This document shows positions 17,228-27,337 of a stretch of 64,000 bases of DNA, piece after piece. Within the stretch, counting starts at the first letter, position 1; every line of letters begins with the position of its first letter. Under the pieces are notes generated by a model, which searched no databases, was not told the origin of the DNA, and saw only the letters and a program-made list of their open reading frames with translations. Origin of the DNA: Reinekea blandensis MED297 (lineage in GTDB: Bacteria > Pseudomonadota > Gammaproteobacteria > Pseudomonadales > Natronospirillaceae); assembly GCF_000153185.1 (NCBI RefSeq), contig NZ_CH724153.1, positions 159,016-223,015 of the forward strand. The letters are read 5' to 3'. The translations under genes and the position numbers were made by a program.

Positions 17228-19252
17228 ATGAAACCGTTCAAAGTCGTTTCAAAATACGAACCCGCCGGAGACCAGCCTGCCGCCATCACCAAGCTGGTCG
17301 ATGGATTGAATGCCGGTTTGGCAGCTCAGACGTTGTTGGGGGTGACTGGTTCCGGTAAAACCTACACCATGGCCAAAGTGGTTGAAGCCGTACAGCGTCC
17401 GACGATTGTGATGGTTCATAACAAAACCCTGGCCGCTCAGCTGTATTCCGAGTTTCGTGAGTTTTTTCCGAACAACGCTGTCGAGTATTTTGTCTCTTAC
17501 TACGATTATTATCAGCCGGAAGCTTACGTACCCTCTTCCGATACCTTTATCGATAAAGACTCCTCCGTTAACGAGCACATTGAGCAGATGCGACTGTCCG
17601 CAACCAAAGCACTGCTTGAACGACGTGATACGCTGATTGTAGCGACGGTCTCTGCGATCTATGGCTTGGGCTCACCAGACAGTTATCTGAAAATGGTTCT
17701 GCATCTGCGCAAAGGTGACATGATCGACCAGCGAGGAATCTTGCGGCAACTGGCTGACTTGCAGTACCAGCGTAACGATACGGATTTTGGTCGGGGGACC
17801 TATCGGGTCCGCGGTGATATTCTGGACATCTTCCCGGCGGAATCGGAGTTGGAAGCCATCCGAGTTGAACTGTTCGATGATGAAATTGAAAAACTCAGTC
17901 TGTTCGATCCGTTAACTGGCGAAGTACTGCAAAAGCTGAACCGCTACACCATCTACCCGAAGACGCACTACGTGACTCCACGGGAGACCATTCTCAATGC
18001 CTGTGAACAGATCGAGGTCGAGTTAAAGGACCGGTTGAAGGTCTTTGAAAGCGATAATCGACTGGTCGAAGCACAGCGACTGGAACAGCGCACACGTTAT
18101 GATCTGGAGATGATGAGGGAGTTGGGTTTTTGTACCGGTGTCGAAAACTATTCGCGCTTTCTGTCCGGCGCAAAGCCCGGTGAAGCACCGCCGACTTTGT
18201 ACAGCTACCTGCCGGCTGATACGTTGATGTTTATTGATGAGTCGCACGTGTCCATCCCCCAGATCGGTGCGATGTACAAAGGTGACCGGTCGCGTAAAGA
18301 AACGCTGGTGGAGTATGGTTTCCGCCTGCCATCGGCGCTGGATAACCGGCCATTGAAGTTTGAAGAGTGGGAGCGAATGGCGCCGCAATCGGTTTACGTT
18401 TCCGCAACGCCGGGTAAATATGAAGCAGAGCATTCGCAACAGACTGTTGATCAGGTGGTACGACCAACGGGATTAGTCGACCCGATTATCGAAGTGCGCC
18501 CTGCGACGACGCAGGTCGACGATGTACTGGAAGAGATCCGGCTTCGTGTCGAGGTCAACGAGCGGGTACTGATCACTACGTTGACAAAACGCATGGCCGA
18601 AGACCTGACCGATTACCTGCACGATAATGGGATACGGGTGCGCTATCTGCACTCGGATATTGACACCGTTGAACGGGTCGAGATTATTCGCGATTTGCGA
18701 CTGGGCGAGTTTGATGTCTTAGTCGGGATTAACCTGCTGCGTGAGGGGTTGGATATGCCCGAGGTGTCACTGGTCGCGATCCTGGATGCTGACAAAGAAG
18801 GCTTCCTGCGCAGTGATCGATCGCTCATTCAGACCATTGGTCGAGCGGCCCGTAACCTGAACGGTAAAGCGATCTTATATGCCGACCGGATGACGGGCTC
18901 TATGGAACGTGCCATTGAGGAAACCGAGCGTCGACGCGAAAAGCAGATTGCCCATAACACGGCCAACAACATTACGCCGCAAGCACTGAACAAAGCCGTG
19001 ACGGATATTATCGACGGCACCCCGCAGGCACCAGGCCGTAAAGGCAAGCTGGCTCGCAACAAGAAGAAAGTTGAGCACATTACCGGCGAAGAAGCGAAAA
19101 GCTTTATGCAGATGAGCGCGGCGGAGTTGTCTAAAGAAATCACCCGAACCGAAGATCGCATGCATAAGCTGGCCAGGGATCTGAAGTTCGAAGAAGCCGC
19201 TGGGCTTCGCGATCAGTTACTGGAACTGAAAGAGCTACTGAAGAATCGTTAA
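17228..19252 (+). CDS. uvrB: Excinuclease ABC subunit B
   Basis: UvrB verifies DNA damage and prepares it for UvrC incision in nucleotide excision repair. It has 674 residues from the ATG at 17228, matching E. coli (673). Walker A is at 39-45 (GVTGSGKT), the DNA-clamping beta hairpin is around [19 protein letters not shown] in the [12 protein letters not shown] motif follows, and the helicase C part carries [16 protein letters not shown]. The last 40 residues form the UVR domain that contacts UvrC ([14 protein letters not shown]). No canonical LexA box is visible upstream, so SOS control is not supported here. Confidence 0.97.
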   Translation: MKPFKVVSKYEPAGDQPAAITKLVDGLNAGLAAQTLLGVTGSGKTYTMAKVVEAVQRPTIVMVHNKTLAAQLYSEFREFFPNNAVEYFVSYYDYYQPEAYVPSSDTFIDKDSSVNEHIEQMRLSATKALLERRDTLIVATVSAIYGLGSPDSYLKMVLHLRKGDMIDQRGILRQLADLQYQRNDTDFGRGTYRVRGDILDIFPAESELEAIRVELFDDEIEKLSLFDPLTGEVLQKLNRYTIYPKTHYVTPRETILNACEQIEVELKDRLKVFESDNRLVEAQRLEQRTRYDLEMMRELGFCTGVENYSRFLSGAKPGEAPPTLYSYLPADTLMFIDESHVSIPQIGAMYKGDRSRKETLVEYGFRLPSALDNRPLKFEEWERMAPQSVYVSATPGKYEAEHSQQTVDQVVRPTGLVDPIIEVRPATTQVDDVLEEIRLRVEVNERVLITTLTKRMAEDLTDYLHDNGIRVRYLHSDIDTVERVEIIRDLRLGEFDVLVGINLLREGLDMPEVSLVAILDADKEGFLRSDRSLIQTIGRAARNLNGKAILYADRMTGSMERAIEETERRREKQIAHNTANNITPQALNKAVTDIIDGTPQAPGRKGKLARNKKKVEHITGEEAKSFMQMSAAELSKEITRTEDRMHKLARDLKFEEAAGLRDQLLELKELLKNR

Positions 19253-19285
19253 CGGTGGCGCCAAGTATTTAAAAGGAAAAATAAC

Positions 19286-20323
19286 ATGACCCAACGAATG
19301 ACCATCACCCGCCCGGATGACTGGCACCTGCATTTCCGAGACGGCGAACTGCTGCAGGAAACCGTTCCGGCAACGGCACGCTGTTTCCATCGGGCGATTG
19401 TGATGCCGAATCTGGTGCCTCCGGTCATAGATACACAGATGGCGCTGGACTATCGCGATCGTATTATCGCGGCTCGCCCGGAAGGCAGCGATTTCGAACC
19501 ATTAATGACATTGTATCTGACCGATGAAACCACACCCGACATCATTCGACGGGCTAAAGAAGCCGGTGTCGTTGCGGCAAAACTCTACCCCGCTGGGGCG
19601 ACGACGAACTCATCAAAGGCGGTCACCGATGTTGCCAATCTTGCGCCGGTTCTGGCAACTATGGCGGAAGTCGGTATGTTACTGTTAGTGCACGGCGAAG
19701 TGACCGACTCGCACATCGATATTTTCGATCGCGAAAAAGTCTTCATTGAAACCCATCTGCACCGCATTACCCGTGACAATCCGGAGCTCAAAGTGGTCTT
19801 GGAGCATATCACCACCCAAGACGCCGTAGAGTTTGTCATGAACGTGTCGGATAAGGTCGCAGCGACCGTAACCCCACAGCACCTGATGTTAAACCGGAAC
19901 GATCTGCTGGTGGGCGGGGTCCGTCCACATAATTTCTGTTTACCGGTGCTGAAGCGAAATACCCATCAGCAAGCGCTTCGTGCAGCCGTTGCCACCGGAA
20001 CGCCTAAAATATTTTTAGGGACCGATTCCGCGCCGCATGAAAAATCCAAAAAAGAAAATGCCTGCGGCTGTGCCGGTTGTTACAGCGCCTGGAGTGCCAT
20101 TGAGTTGTACGCACAGGTGTTTGAAGAATTGGATGCGCTGGATAAGTTTGAAGCCTTCGCCGCGCATCACGGCCCTGACTTTTATGGGCTACCCAGAAAC
20201 AGCGATACCATTACTCTGATCAAAGAGGACTGGTCGATCCCCGAGGAAATCACCTTGCCTTCCGGTGACCCGATTGTTCCTTTCTATGCCGGTCAAACGG
20301 TGAGTTGGAAGGTCAGCGACTGA
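19286..20323 (+). CDS. pyrC: Dihydroorotase (type II, PyrC)
   Basis: Closes carbamoyl-aspartate to dihydroorotate, the third step of pyrimidine synthesis. It is 345 residues, matching E. coli PyrC. Zinc ligands His14 and His16 lie in [10 protein letters not shown], the carboxylated lysine is Lys99 in [13 protein letters not shown], further His residues are in VHGEVTD and LEHITTQDA, and the catalytic Asp is in FLGTDSAPH, followed by the CGCAGC stretch typical of this type. It starts 33 bases after uvrB with AAAGGA upstream. Confidence 0.97.
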   Translation: MTQRMTITRPDDWHLHFRDGELLQETVPATARCFHRAIVMPNLVPPVIDTQMALDYRDRIIAARPEGSDFEPLMTLYLTDETTPDIIRRAKEAGVVAAKLYPAGATTNSSKAVTDVANLAPVLATMAEVGMLLLVHGEVTDSHIDIFDREKVFIETHLHRITRDNPELKVVLEHITTQDAVEFVMNVSDKVAATVTPQHLMLNRNDLLVGGVRPHNFCLPVLKRNTHQQALRAAVATGTPKIFLGTDSAPHEKSKKENACGCAGCYSAWSAIELYAQVFEELDALDKFEAFAAHHGPDFYGLPRNSDTITLIKEDWSIPEEITLPSGDPIVPFYAGQTVSWKVSD

Positions 20324-20327
20324 TATC

Positions 20328-21371
20328 TCAGGAGGGCGTCGCCGACTGTTGGCAGGTCTCAAACAGGGCTTGCCAACGCTCGGTATGCAACCGAATGATC
20401 TCGCGGAAGCGATGATTGATCGCACGGGTGTCTTCAAAATAAGAGACCAGCTTTCCTTGCTCTGTCGTCGGGAAAGTCTGTGCAAACGCATAGGTTTGCG
20501 CCAGCGATGCCCGTTCAGCGTCGGCCACGGTCACTAACCAGGGCTGCACCTTTCCGATGAAACTCTTCATCATGACGTTCCGGGCAAACTCCAGTTCGGG
20601 CAGCGTTAATCCCTTAGGGCAGAGGCTCGACGCATCGGTAGCCTGTAACAGCATTTGGTTCGCCTGTGTCAGACGGATGATGGCAAGACGCTGCGATTGT
20701 AAAGTGGCGCCGGCCAAAGAAAATTCACTGCCAAGTTTCACGCCATGGCTGACGTGCTCTGATGAGACGGCCGACTCACCCTTTGGCCAATGAACAAGTT
20801 GAGATAAGACTTGCTCATAAAGCGCGATATTGAGTGGTTCATCCGGTTTCAGTTCCCGTTCACTGAGTGAAAAAAGATGGGCGAAGTCCGCTTGAGCAAA
20901 GGTCGCGTTCCACAAGGCATCTTTCAACTGACGGCGTTTCGTGATGAGCACAGTGGTCAGCAGTTCGCGTGTATCGTCTGACGTTGCATCATCTTCAATG
21001 CAGTCCGGTAACGCATTTAACAGGCGTCGTTCGTAATCAAAACGGACATCGGCCTCACTGAGCTTGCCAAGAATGCTGTTGCGTTCGCCGATCAGACTGA
21101 ACACCTGACAATGATTCAGCTCCCAGGCTTCGATGAGGTTGATGCGACTGTCCGGAATATCGATGAGCAAGTCCCGTCTGGGCGGGAAAGCGGGCAATGT
21201 CAGGGTTTCGGGGCTGGGGATGTCTACGTCGAGGGTACGTTGCAGACGCGAAAGGTAATCGTCAAGCAGGCTGTTGGCGTTGTTACAACTGATCAGGAAA
21301 GCGCACAGACCGCAGACGATGGTGAATCGCCATCGTCGCACGCTCTGTCGATTAAGCTTTCGTTGACCCAT
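20328..21371 (-). CDS. DUF3080-like lipoprotein
   Basis: A 347-residue protein with a basic n-region, hydrophobic residues 16-27 and lipobox LISC, so lipidation at Cys29 is likely. The mature part is helical throughout with several Arg-rich amphipathic helices (SRLQRTLDVDIP, PPRRDLLIDIPDSRINLIEAW, CQVFSLIGERNSILGKLS), which is the DUF3080 pattern of gammaproteobacteria. Function unknown. GGGAG sits 6 bases before the start. It is convergent with pyrC (4 bases between) and divergent from the large sensor kinase. Confidence 0.8.
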   Translation of the reverse strand: MGQRKLNRQSVRRWRFTIVCGLCAFLISCNNANSLLDDYLSRLQRTLDVDIPSPETLTLPAFPPRRDLLIDIPDSRINLIEAWELNHCQVFSLIGERNSILGKLSEADVRFDYERRLLNALPDCIEDDATSDDTRELLTTVLITKRRQLKDALWNATFAQADFAHLFSLSERELKPDEPLNIALYEQVLSQLVHWPKGESAVSSEHVSHGVKLGSEFSLAGATLQSQRLAIIRLTQANQMLLQATDASSLCPKGLTLPELEFARNVMMKSFIGKVQPWLVTVADAERASLAQTYAFAQTFPTTEQGKLVSYFEDTRAINHRFREIIRLHTERWQALFETCQQSATPS

Positions 21372-21587
21372 GTTAACTCCCGGTGAGTTTCATACTGTGT
21401 CACCTGATCTGTCCGACCAAGCTTAGTACGTAACGGTGCTGCTGTCGGACTGGTGTGCACTATCGAATGGCACAAAGTCTGCAACGTGGTCCGTTGTTTG
21501 TCATCCTCTCGGGTCGAAAGACCACTAAGTGAGAGGTTAGGGTGCATGTACAGGTTGCAGTGCACCGTTATCGCACGTTGAGCCGCC

Positions 21588-24500
21588 ATGACCACAGCCG
21601 ATCCGAATTCATCGTCGACGAAAAGCATCTTGCGCGTGCGTCGTCATTACAATCAATGGGTCGCCGACCAGACGCTGGAAGATTTTGCCTTACGCTTTAC
21701 CGCAAGAGCGGGTCGACACATGAGCATCAGTGTCGTCGGTCGAACCGCCCTGGGAGCGACGGCGTTCCTGGCACTGGAAGGCATTGCCGCCACTGTCACA
21801 CTCAGTTATGGGTTTGTGAACACCACCATTGCCATTTTGGTGGTGGCCTTGTTGTTTTTTATCACCGGGCTGCCCATCAGCGTTTACTCCGCCCGCCATG
21901 GTTTGGATATCGACCTGTTGACACGAGGCGCCGGTTTCGGCTATCTGGGTTCAACCATCACGTCGCTGATCTACGCCACGTTCACCTTTATCTTTTTTGC
22001 CATCGAAGCATCCATTCTCAGTTCGGCGTTGCATCTGTTGTTCGGGATTCCGTTGGCGCTCGCCTATGTGATCTGTGCGGTCGTTGTTATCCCGATTGTC
22101 TTACGCGGTATCACAGCCATCAGTAAGTTTCAGGTCGGAACGCAAACCACCTGGTTATTGCTGCAAATAGCAGCGCTGGGTGTGGTGGTGTTTTTTGAAT
22201 GGCAGCAGTTCCAGGCCTGGACCGGTTACGCACCGGGAACGCTGACCGGTGGTAACCAGTTCAGCTGGGTATACTTTGGTGCGGCGGCGTCCATTTTTTT
22301 TGCCTTGATTGCGCAGATCGGTGAGCAGGTCGACTACCTTCGGTTCATGCCGGAACGTACGGCCGATAACCAAGGTCGCTGGTGGTTCTGGGTAATCCTG
22401 TCCGGTCCCGGCTGGGTGCTGATTGGCACCGTTAAAATGCTGTTGGGTTCCTTTCTGGCTTACGTGGCGATACAGCAGGGCCTGAACGCAATCGACGCCG
22501 CCGACCCAACGCTGATGTATCAAAGAGCCTTTGGCTATTTAGTGCAGTCTGATCGGATCGCACTGATTCTGGCAGCCTTGATGGTCATCATTTCGCAGAT
22601 GAAAATTAATGTCACCAATGCCTACGCCGGGTCCATTGCCTGGTCCAACTTTTTTTCGCGGCTGACACACACGCATCCGGGCCGGGTTGTTTGGTTGGTC
22701 TTTAACGTCGCGCTGGCGCTGTTACTGATGGAGCTCGGCATTCATCGGGTGCTTGAGTCCATTCTCAGTGTGTTTGCTTTTGTGGCCGTCAGTTGGTTGT
22801 GTTGTTTATCTGCGGACTTGTTGATTAACAAGCCACTGGGATTAAGCCCGGATGTCATCGAGTTTAAGCGCGGACACCTCTACGACATCAACCCGGTCGG
22901 TTGTGTGTCAATGGTCGTGGCGACCCTGGTAGGTTTTTGTTTTTACATCGGATTGTTTGGTGAGGGAGTGCAGACGCTTGGGCACTTTGCCACCATCGCC
23001 GTCTGTTTTGTCATGATGCCATTCATGGCCTGGTTGACTGGGGGGCGTTACTATCTGGCTCGCCAACCCGAAGCCAGGCACCACACGGAATCGGTTTGTG
23101 CCATTTGTCAGAATCATTTCGAATCAGAAGACATGCTGTACTGTCCGGCGTATCACTCATCGATATGTTCACTGTGCTGTTCTCTGGACTCGCGCTGCAT
23201 GGACCAATGCAAAACGCAGCCGTCATTCAGTCAGCAGTTGTTGAACCGGGTGCCGGCAAGATTACGTTCACAGGTGCTGGGACGCTCCGGTCAGTTTGTG
23301 GCCTGGTTTTTGGTTGTAAACCTGATGTTGGGCGCATTGCTTGTGCTCGTTTATCGACACATCGTATTGCAGGCGGGTACGTCAGTGCCGTTGTTAGCCA
23401 GTGGTCTGTGGTCGCTGTTTTTTATTCTGATTATTGTGACCGGGGTGGTGATCTGGCTGTTTTTGCTCGCGCATGAGTCCCGAATGAATGCCCAGCGAGA
23501 GTCCAATGTACAAACCAAACGCTTGTTGCAGGAAATCGAAGCGCACCAGGTCACTGATGCAGCCTTACAAACCGCCAAAGAGTTGGCCGAAAATGCCAAT
23601 GCCGCCAAAAGCCGGTATCTGTCAGGTATCAGCCATGAGTTACGCACACCGTTACAATCTATTTTGGGTTACACCCAACTGCTGAACGATCAACCTGATA
23701 CGACGCCGTCCTCACGAACCCGGTTGAATGCGATCCACCGCAGTGGACAGTATCTGGCGGATTTAATTGAAGGCTTACTGGATGTATCAAAAATCGAAGC
23801 CGGAAAGCTGGACTTGCACCTGACGTCTGTGGCTTTTCCCGAGCTAGTGCAACAGATTGCTGACATGTTCCGAATGCAGGCCAAAGCAAAAGGGATTGAG
23901 TTCCGGACGGATATTCAGGGCACTTTACCGGCCTGGGTTAAAACCGATGAAAAACGGCTCCGGCAGATTCTGATTAACCTTCTGTCCAACGCGGTCAAGT
24001 ACACTGATGACGGCTATGTCCGCTTAACGTTGCGTTATCGCAGTCAGGTGGCGGAGTTTACCGTGGAAGATACCGGGCATGGCATCGCAGAAGATCAACA
24101 CCAACGGGTATTTTCACCGTTTGAACGGGTCGAAAATGAAGCGTCGAGTCGCATACCGGGCACCGGTTTGGGATTGACCATCGTGAAGCTGCTGGTTGAG
24201 ATTATGGGGGGCGATATTCAACTGTCTTCATCCATTGGACAGGGCAGTCGCTTTACCGTGTCTCTGATGTTGCCGTGGTTAGATCGTGTCGTGGATGAGC
24301 CGGCAAGGCAACAACAGATTCGCCGTTATCTTGGCCCTCGCCGGATAATTATGCTGGTCGATGATGATGCCGGTGTCCGGGCTATGGTCGGTGACTTACT
24401 GCGCTCCCTCGATTTTCATGTGATCATCGCGCGCCACGCGCAGCAATGTCTGACCATGATGGCTGACAACTCTCCGGACCTGATCATCATGGACATCGCC

Positions 24501-24950
24501 ATGCCAGGCATGGACGGCCTGGCGCTGACGCGACAGTTGATCAGTGACGGCTTTCGTCAACCGATCCTGATGTTATCGGCCAACGCACAGGCCGCGCCAG
24601 AGTCACAGCAACGCGAGGTGGGATACAGTGATTATCTGGTGAAACCAATTGATAACGATCGTTTGGTGGATGCGATAGGTGTGCAGCTGAACCTGAAATG
24701 GCGACGTGCTGACACCGTCGCACCGGTAGCGCAGAGCGATGAGCTGTCTTACCGAATCCGGGTGCCGTCCTGTCCGGAGTTGATGGAACTGATCAGTGCG
24801 GCGGACATCGGCTTTAAGCGGGGAATTCTCGACTCGCTCGACCGTCTGAATCAAAACGGTCATTTGTCTGAGTCTGAGTTTAAGTTCCTGGTTGATCAGG
24901 CGCACAGCATGCAGTTTACGCAATTGAAACAGTCTATTGAGGCAACCTGA
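21588..24950 (+). CDS. NCS1-type permease fused to a hybrid histidine kinase
   Basis: An 1120-residue inner-membrane sensor in three parts. Residues 1-490 resemble a whole NCS1 (CodB-like) permease with about 12 helices (YNQWVADQTLEDFALRFT, LLTRGAGFGYLGSTITSLIY). Residues 504-541 hold nine Cys, a zinc-finger-like patch (CAIC, CPAYHSSIC, CCSLDSRC, CMDQC). Two further TM segments lie at about 567-632. The kinase follows: His683 in SHELRTPLQSILGY, N box near 794, GTGLGLTIVKL near 858. A receiver has Asp969 in IIMDIAMPGMDG, and a helical tail ends the protein. Its LuxR-type partner follows after 1 base. Because the urea-uptake and urease genes lie 6 kb on, I infer it senses or transports a nitrogen compound such as urea or a purine/pyrimidine breakdown product. 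Confidence 0.88.
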   Translation: MTTADPNSSSTKSILRVRRHYNQWVADQTLEDFALRFTARAGRHMSISVVGRTALGATAFLALEGIAATVTLSYGFVNTTIAILVVALLFFITGLPISVYSARHGLDIDLLTRGAGFGYLGSTITSLIYATFTFIFFAIEASILSSALHLLFGIPLALAYVICAVVVIPIVLRGITAISKFQVGTQTTWLLLQIAALGVVVFFEWQQFQAWTGYAPGTLTGGNQFSWVYFGAAASIFFALIAQIGEQVDYLRFMPERTADNQGRWWFWVILSGPGWVLIGTVKMLLGSFLAYVAIQQGLNAIDAADPTLMYQRAFGYLVQSDRIALILAALMVIISQMKINVTNAYAGSIAWSNFFSRLTHTHPGRVVWLVFNVALALLLMELGIHRVLESILSVFAFVAVSWLCCLSADLLINKPLGLSPDVIEFKRGHLYDINPVGCVSMVVATLVGFCFYIGLFGEGVQTLGHFATIAVCFVMMPFMAWLTGGRYYLARQPEARHHTESVCAICQNHFESEDMLYCPAYHSSICSLCCSLDSRCMDQCKTQPSFSQQLLNRVPARLRSQVLGRSGQFVAWFLVVNLMLGALLVLVYRHIVLQAGTSVPLLASGLWSLFFILIIVTGVVIWLFLLAHESRMNAQRESNVQTKRLLQEIEAHQVTDAALQTAKELAENANAAKSRYLSGISHELRTPLQSILGYTQLLNDQPDTTPSSRTRLNAIHRSGQYLADLIEGLLDVSKIEAGKLDLHLTSVAFPELVQQIADMFRMQAKAKGIEFRTDIQGTLPAWVKTDEKRLRQILINLLSNAVKYTDDGYVRLTLRYRSQVAEFTVEDTGHGIAEDQHQRVFSPFERVENEASSRIPGTGLGLTIVKLLVEIMGGDIQLSSSIGQGSRFTVSLMLPWLDRVVDEPARQQQIRRYLGPRRIIMLVDDDAGVRAMVGDLLRSLDFHVIIARHAQQCLTMMADNSPDLIIMDIAMPGMDGLALTRQLISDGFRQPILMLSANAQAAPESQQREVGYSDYLVKPIDNDRLVDAIGVQLNLKWRRADTVAPVAQSDELSYRIRVPSCPELMELISAADIGFKRGILDSLDRLNQNGHLSESEFKFLVDQAHSMQFTQLKQSIEAT

Positions 24951-24951
24951 A

Positions 24952-25869
24952 ATGGGAATGGAGTTGAACGAGTGCCTGGCGCTGGTTGTTGACGATTCAC
25001 CCGAAGCGCTTGGTTTTATTCACGATGCCCTGGAAACGGCCGGGATGGAAGTGCTAGTTGCGCTGGAAGGTAAGCAGGCGTTGAGTATCGCGCAGAAAAT
25101 GAAACCAGATGTGATTTTACTCGATGCCATGATGCCGGTGATGGATGGTTTTGAAACCTGTCGTGCGCTAAAAAAGTTGGCCGGGCTGGCTGACACACCG
25201 GTGATTTTTATGACGGGGCTGAGTGCATCCGAAGACATCGTGCGCGGGCTCGAAGCTGGTGGCGTCGATTATCTGACCAAGCCCGTGAAACCGGACGAGC
25301 TGATTGCGCGGCTGAAAGTGCATCTGTCGAATGCGTCGGTGACCCGAGCGGCTTATCATTTGTTGGATGAATCCGGGCAGGTGATTTTTGCGGTCAACGA
25401 TCAGGGTCATCAGCTTTGGGCGACACCACAATCTTACACCTTAATGGGTAAGGCCGGCTTACAAGGCGACAAGGTGATCGGCTTGTTCAGCCGTGCATTA
25501 TCTCAATGGTTTCAGAATGCACCGGAACCAGGTTACCAGATGACCGTTCCGTTTTTAGAGTACCCTTTGGCGGTGAAACTGGTGTCACGACGTGAAGGGG
25601 AATGGGTGCTGCGTTTACTGGACGGGGATTTGCCTCAGGGTGCGGACCTGTTGCGCATTGAACTGGACTTGACCGGGCGGGAATCGGAAGTGTTGTACTG
25701 GATCGCCAATGGTAAAACGAATCGAGAGACGGCGGAAATACTGGCGATGAGCCCGCGAACCGTGAACAAACATCTGGAACAGATCTTCTCAAAGCTTGGC
25801 GTGGACAACCGGACCAGTGCTGCCGGGGTCGCACTCAAACTGTTTGCCAAGGCGCAGGCGCTGGCCTGA
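24952..25869 (+). CDS. LuxR/NarL-type response regulator
   Basis: A 305-residue regulator. The receiver (8-125) has acidic DD14-15, Asp58 in VILLDAMMPVMDG, and Lys in LTKPVKPDEL. The middle part (about 130-235) is unassigned. The C-terminal LuxR helix-turn-helix (about 240-300) is clear: LTGRESEVLYWIANGKTNRE, AEILAMSPRTVNKHLEQIF. GAGG lies 9 bases before the ATG, overlapping the end of the kinase gene. It should take phosphate from the fused kinase. The inverted repeat upstream of urtA at 30854 has the 7-2-7 spacing seen for NarL-type dimers and is a candidate target. Confidence 0.92.
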   Translation: MGMELNECLALVVDDSPEALGFIHDALETAGMEVLVALEGKQALSIAQKMKPDVILLDAMMPVMDGFETCRALKKLAGLADTPVIFMTGLSASEDIVRGLEAGGVDYLTKPVKPDELIARLKVHLSNASVTRAAYHLLDESGQVIFAVNDQGHQLWATPQSYTLMGKAGLQGDKVIGLFSRALSQWFQNAPEPGYQMTVPFLEYPLAVKLVSRREGEWVLRLLDGDLPQGADLLRIELDLTGRESEVLYWIANGKTNRETAEILAMSPRTVNKHLEQIFSKLGVDNRTSAAGVALKLFAKAQALA

Positions 25870-25899
25870 GACATCACCGAGGTTGGCGATGCCTCAGGC
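25864..25899. terminator. hairpin between convergent genes
   Basis: A 12-bp stem with one mismatch (GCCTGAGACATC against GATGCCTCAGGC) and a 12-base loop sits between the convergent response-regulator and metY genes. It lacks a clear T tract on either strand. Confidence 0.45.
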
Positions 25900-25906
25900 G
25901 TTCAGA

Positions 25907-27178
25907 TCAGGCGTTAGCCAGCGCCTGCTCGACATCGGCAATGATGTCGTCAATGTGTTCAATACCGACCGAAATACGCACCAGGTCTTCCGACACGCCG
26001 GCGGATGCCAGTTCTTCAGCGTTCAACTGACGGTGAGTCGTGGTCGCCGGGTGGCATGCCAGTGATTTGGCATCACCAATGTTCACCAGCCGTAAAACCA
26101 TCTGCAGGGCATCAATAAAGCGAGCCCCGGCGTCACGACCGCCCTTGATGCCAAAGCTCAGAATGCCCGATGCCTTGCCACCACAGATTTTTTCACACGT
26201 GGCCTTGTACGGACTGTCTTCCAATGCCGCGTAATTCACCCAACTGACTTTTTCATGCTGTTGCAGGTAGTTGGCCAGTTTTTCAGCATTTTCGCAGTGA
26301 CGTTCCATCCGCAGGCAAAGAGTCTCCAGGCCCTGCATGATCTGGAAAGCGTTCATCGGGGAGATTGCCGCGCCGGTATTCCGTAACGGCACGACCCGGC
26401 AACGACCAATGTAGGCGGCTTCACCGAGTGCTTCGGTGTAGACCACACCATGATAAGACGGGTCCGGCTCGTTCATGACCGGAAAGCGAGCTTTGTTCGC
26501 GACCCAGTCAAACTTTCCGGAGTCGACAATCACGCCTCCGACAGACGTCCCATGACCGCCGATGTACTTCGTTAATGAGTGAATGACAATGTCGGCGCCG
26601 TGTTCGAATGGACGACACAACACCGGTGTGGCAACGGTATTGTCGACAATCACCGGCACGCCATACTTATGAGCAATCTCAGCCAACTTGGCAATATTAA
26701 CCACATTACCTGCTGGGTTACCGATGGATTCACAGAACAGCAACTTGGTCTTGTCATCGATGGCCTTTTCAAAGCCTTCGTAATCGTCGTGAGAAATTAA
26801 GCGCGCTTCAATGCCCTGACGCGGCAACGTGTGGGCAAACAGGTTGTAAGTACCGCCGTACAGTTGACTGGTACTGACGATGTTGTCTCCAGCCTCGCAA
26901 ATGGCCTGAATTGCATAGGTAATGGCCGCCATACCAGACGCGACGGCCAGAGCGCCAACTCCGCCTTCCAGGGCCGTCATACGTTGCTCCAAAACACCGG
27001 TGGTCGGGTTCATGATGCGGGTGTAAATATTGCCCTGAACTTTCAGGTCAAACAGGTCAGCCCCGTGCTGAGTATCGTCAAACGTATAGGACGTCGTCTG
27101 ATAAATGGGCACGGCCGCCGCTTTGGTGGTTTCTTCGGACTTATAACCTTCGTGCAGTGCGATAGATTCAGGTTTCAT
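25907..27178 (-). CDS. metY: O-acetylhomoserine sulfhydrylase (MetY-type)
   Basis: A 423-residue Cys/Met-metabolism PLP enzyme. The start at 27178 has GGAGAG 5 bases upstream. It shows the family's SxxxxG/YxR arrangement (YTRIMNPTTGVLEQR), GTYNLFAHTLPRQGIE, the PLP lysine in HSLTKYIGGHGTSVGG, and the C-terminal LSVGIEHIDD-like end (ISVGIEHIDDIIADV). It makes homocysteine from O-acetylhomoserine and sulfide. It lies between the two-component system and an S66 peptidase on the opposite strand and has no visible link to urea use. Confidence 0.92.
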   Translation of the reverse strand: MKPESIALHEGYKSEETTKAAAVPIYQTTSYTFDDTQHGADLFDLKVQGNIYTRIMNPTTGVLEQRMTALEGGVGALAVASGMAAITYAIQAICEAGDNIVSTSQLYGGTYNLFAHTLPRQGIEARLISHDDYEGFEKAIDDKTKLLFCESIGNPAGNVVNIAKLAEIAHKYGVPVIVDNTVATPVLCRPFEHGADIVIHSLTKYIGGHGTSVGGVIVDSGKFDWVANKARFPVMNEPDPSYHGVVYTEALGEAAYIGRCRVVPLRNTGAAISPMNAFQIMQGLETLCLRMERHCENAEKLANYLQQHEKVSWVNYAALEDSPYKATCEKICGGKASGILSFGIKGGRDAGARFIDALQMVLRLVNIGDAKSLACHPATTTHRQLNAEELASAGVSEDLVRISVGIEHIDDIIADVEQALANA

Positions 27179-27337
27179 GAACACTCTCCATGGTTAGGCA
27201 CGGCGTGATGTCGCCGAGGTGATTGCGTATGAGTATGAGCAGGGTGATGACTTTAGCATGCCCCTAAGGGTGGATCATCGGCATTTTCGCGACAGTACGT
27301 TGCAGTAATCTGGTGATCAGATGGTTCCTGAACCGGG

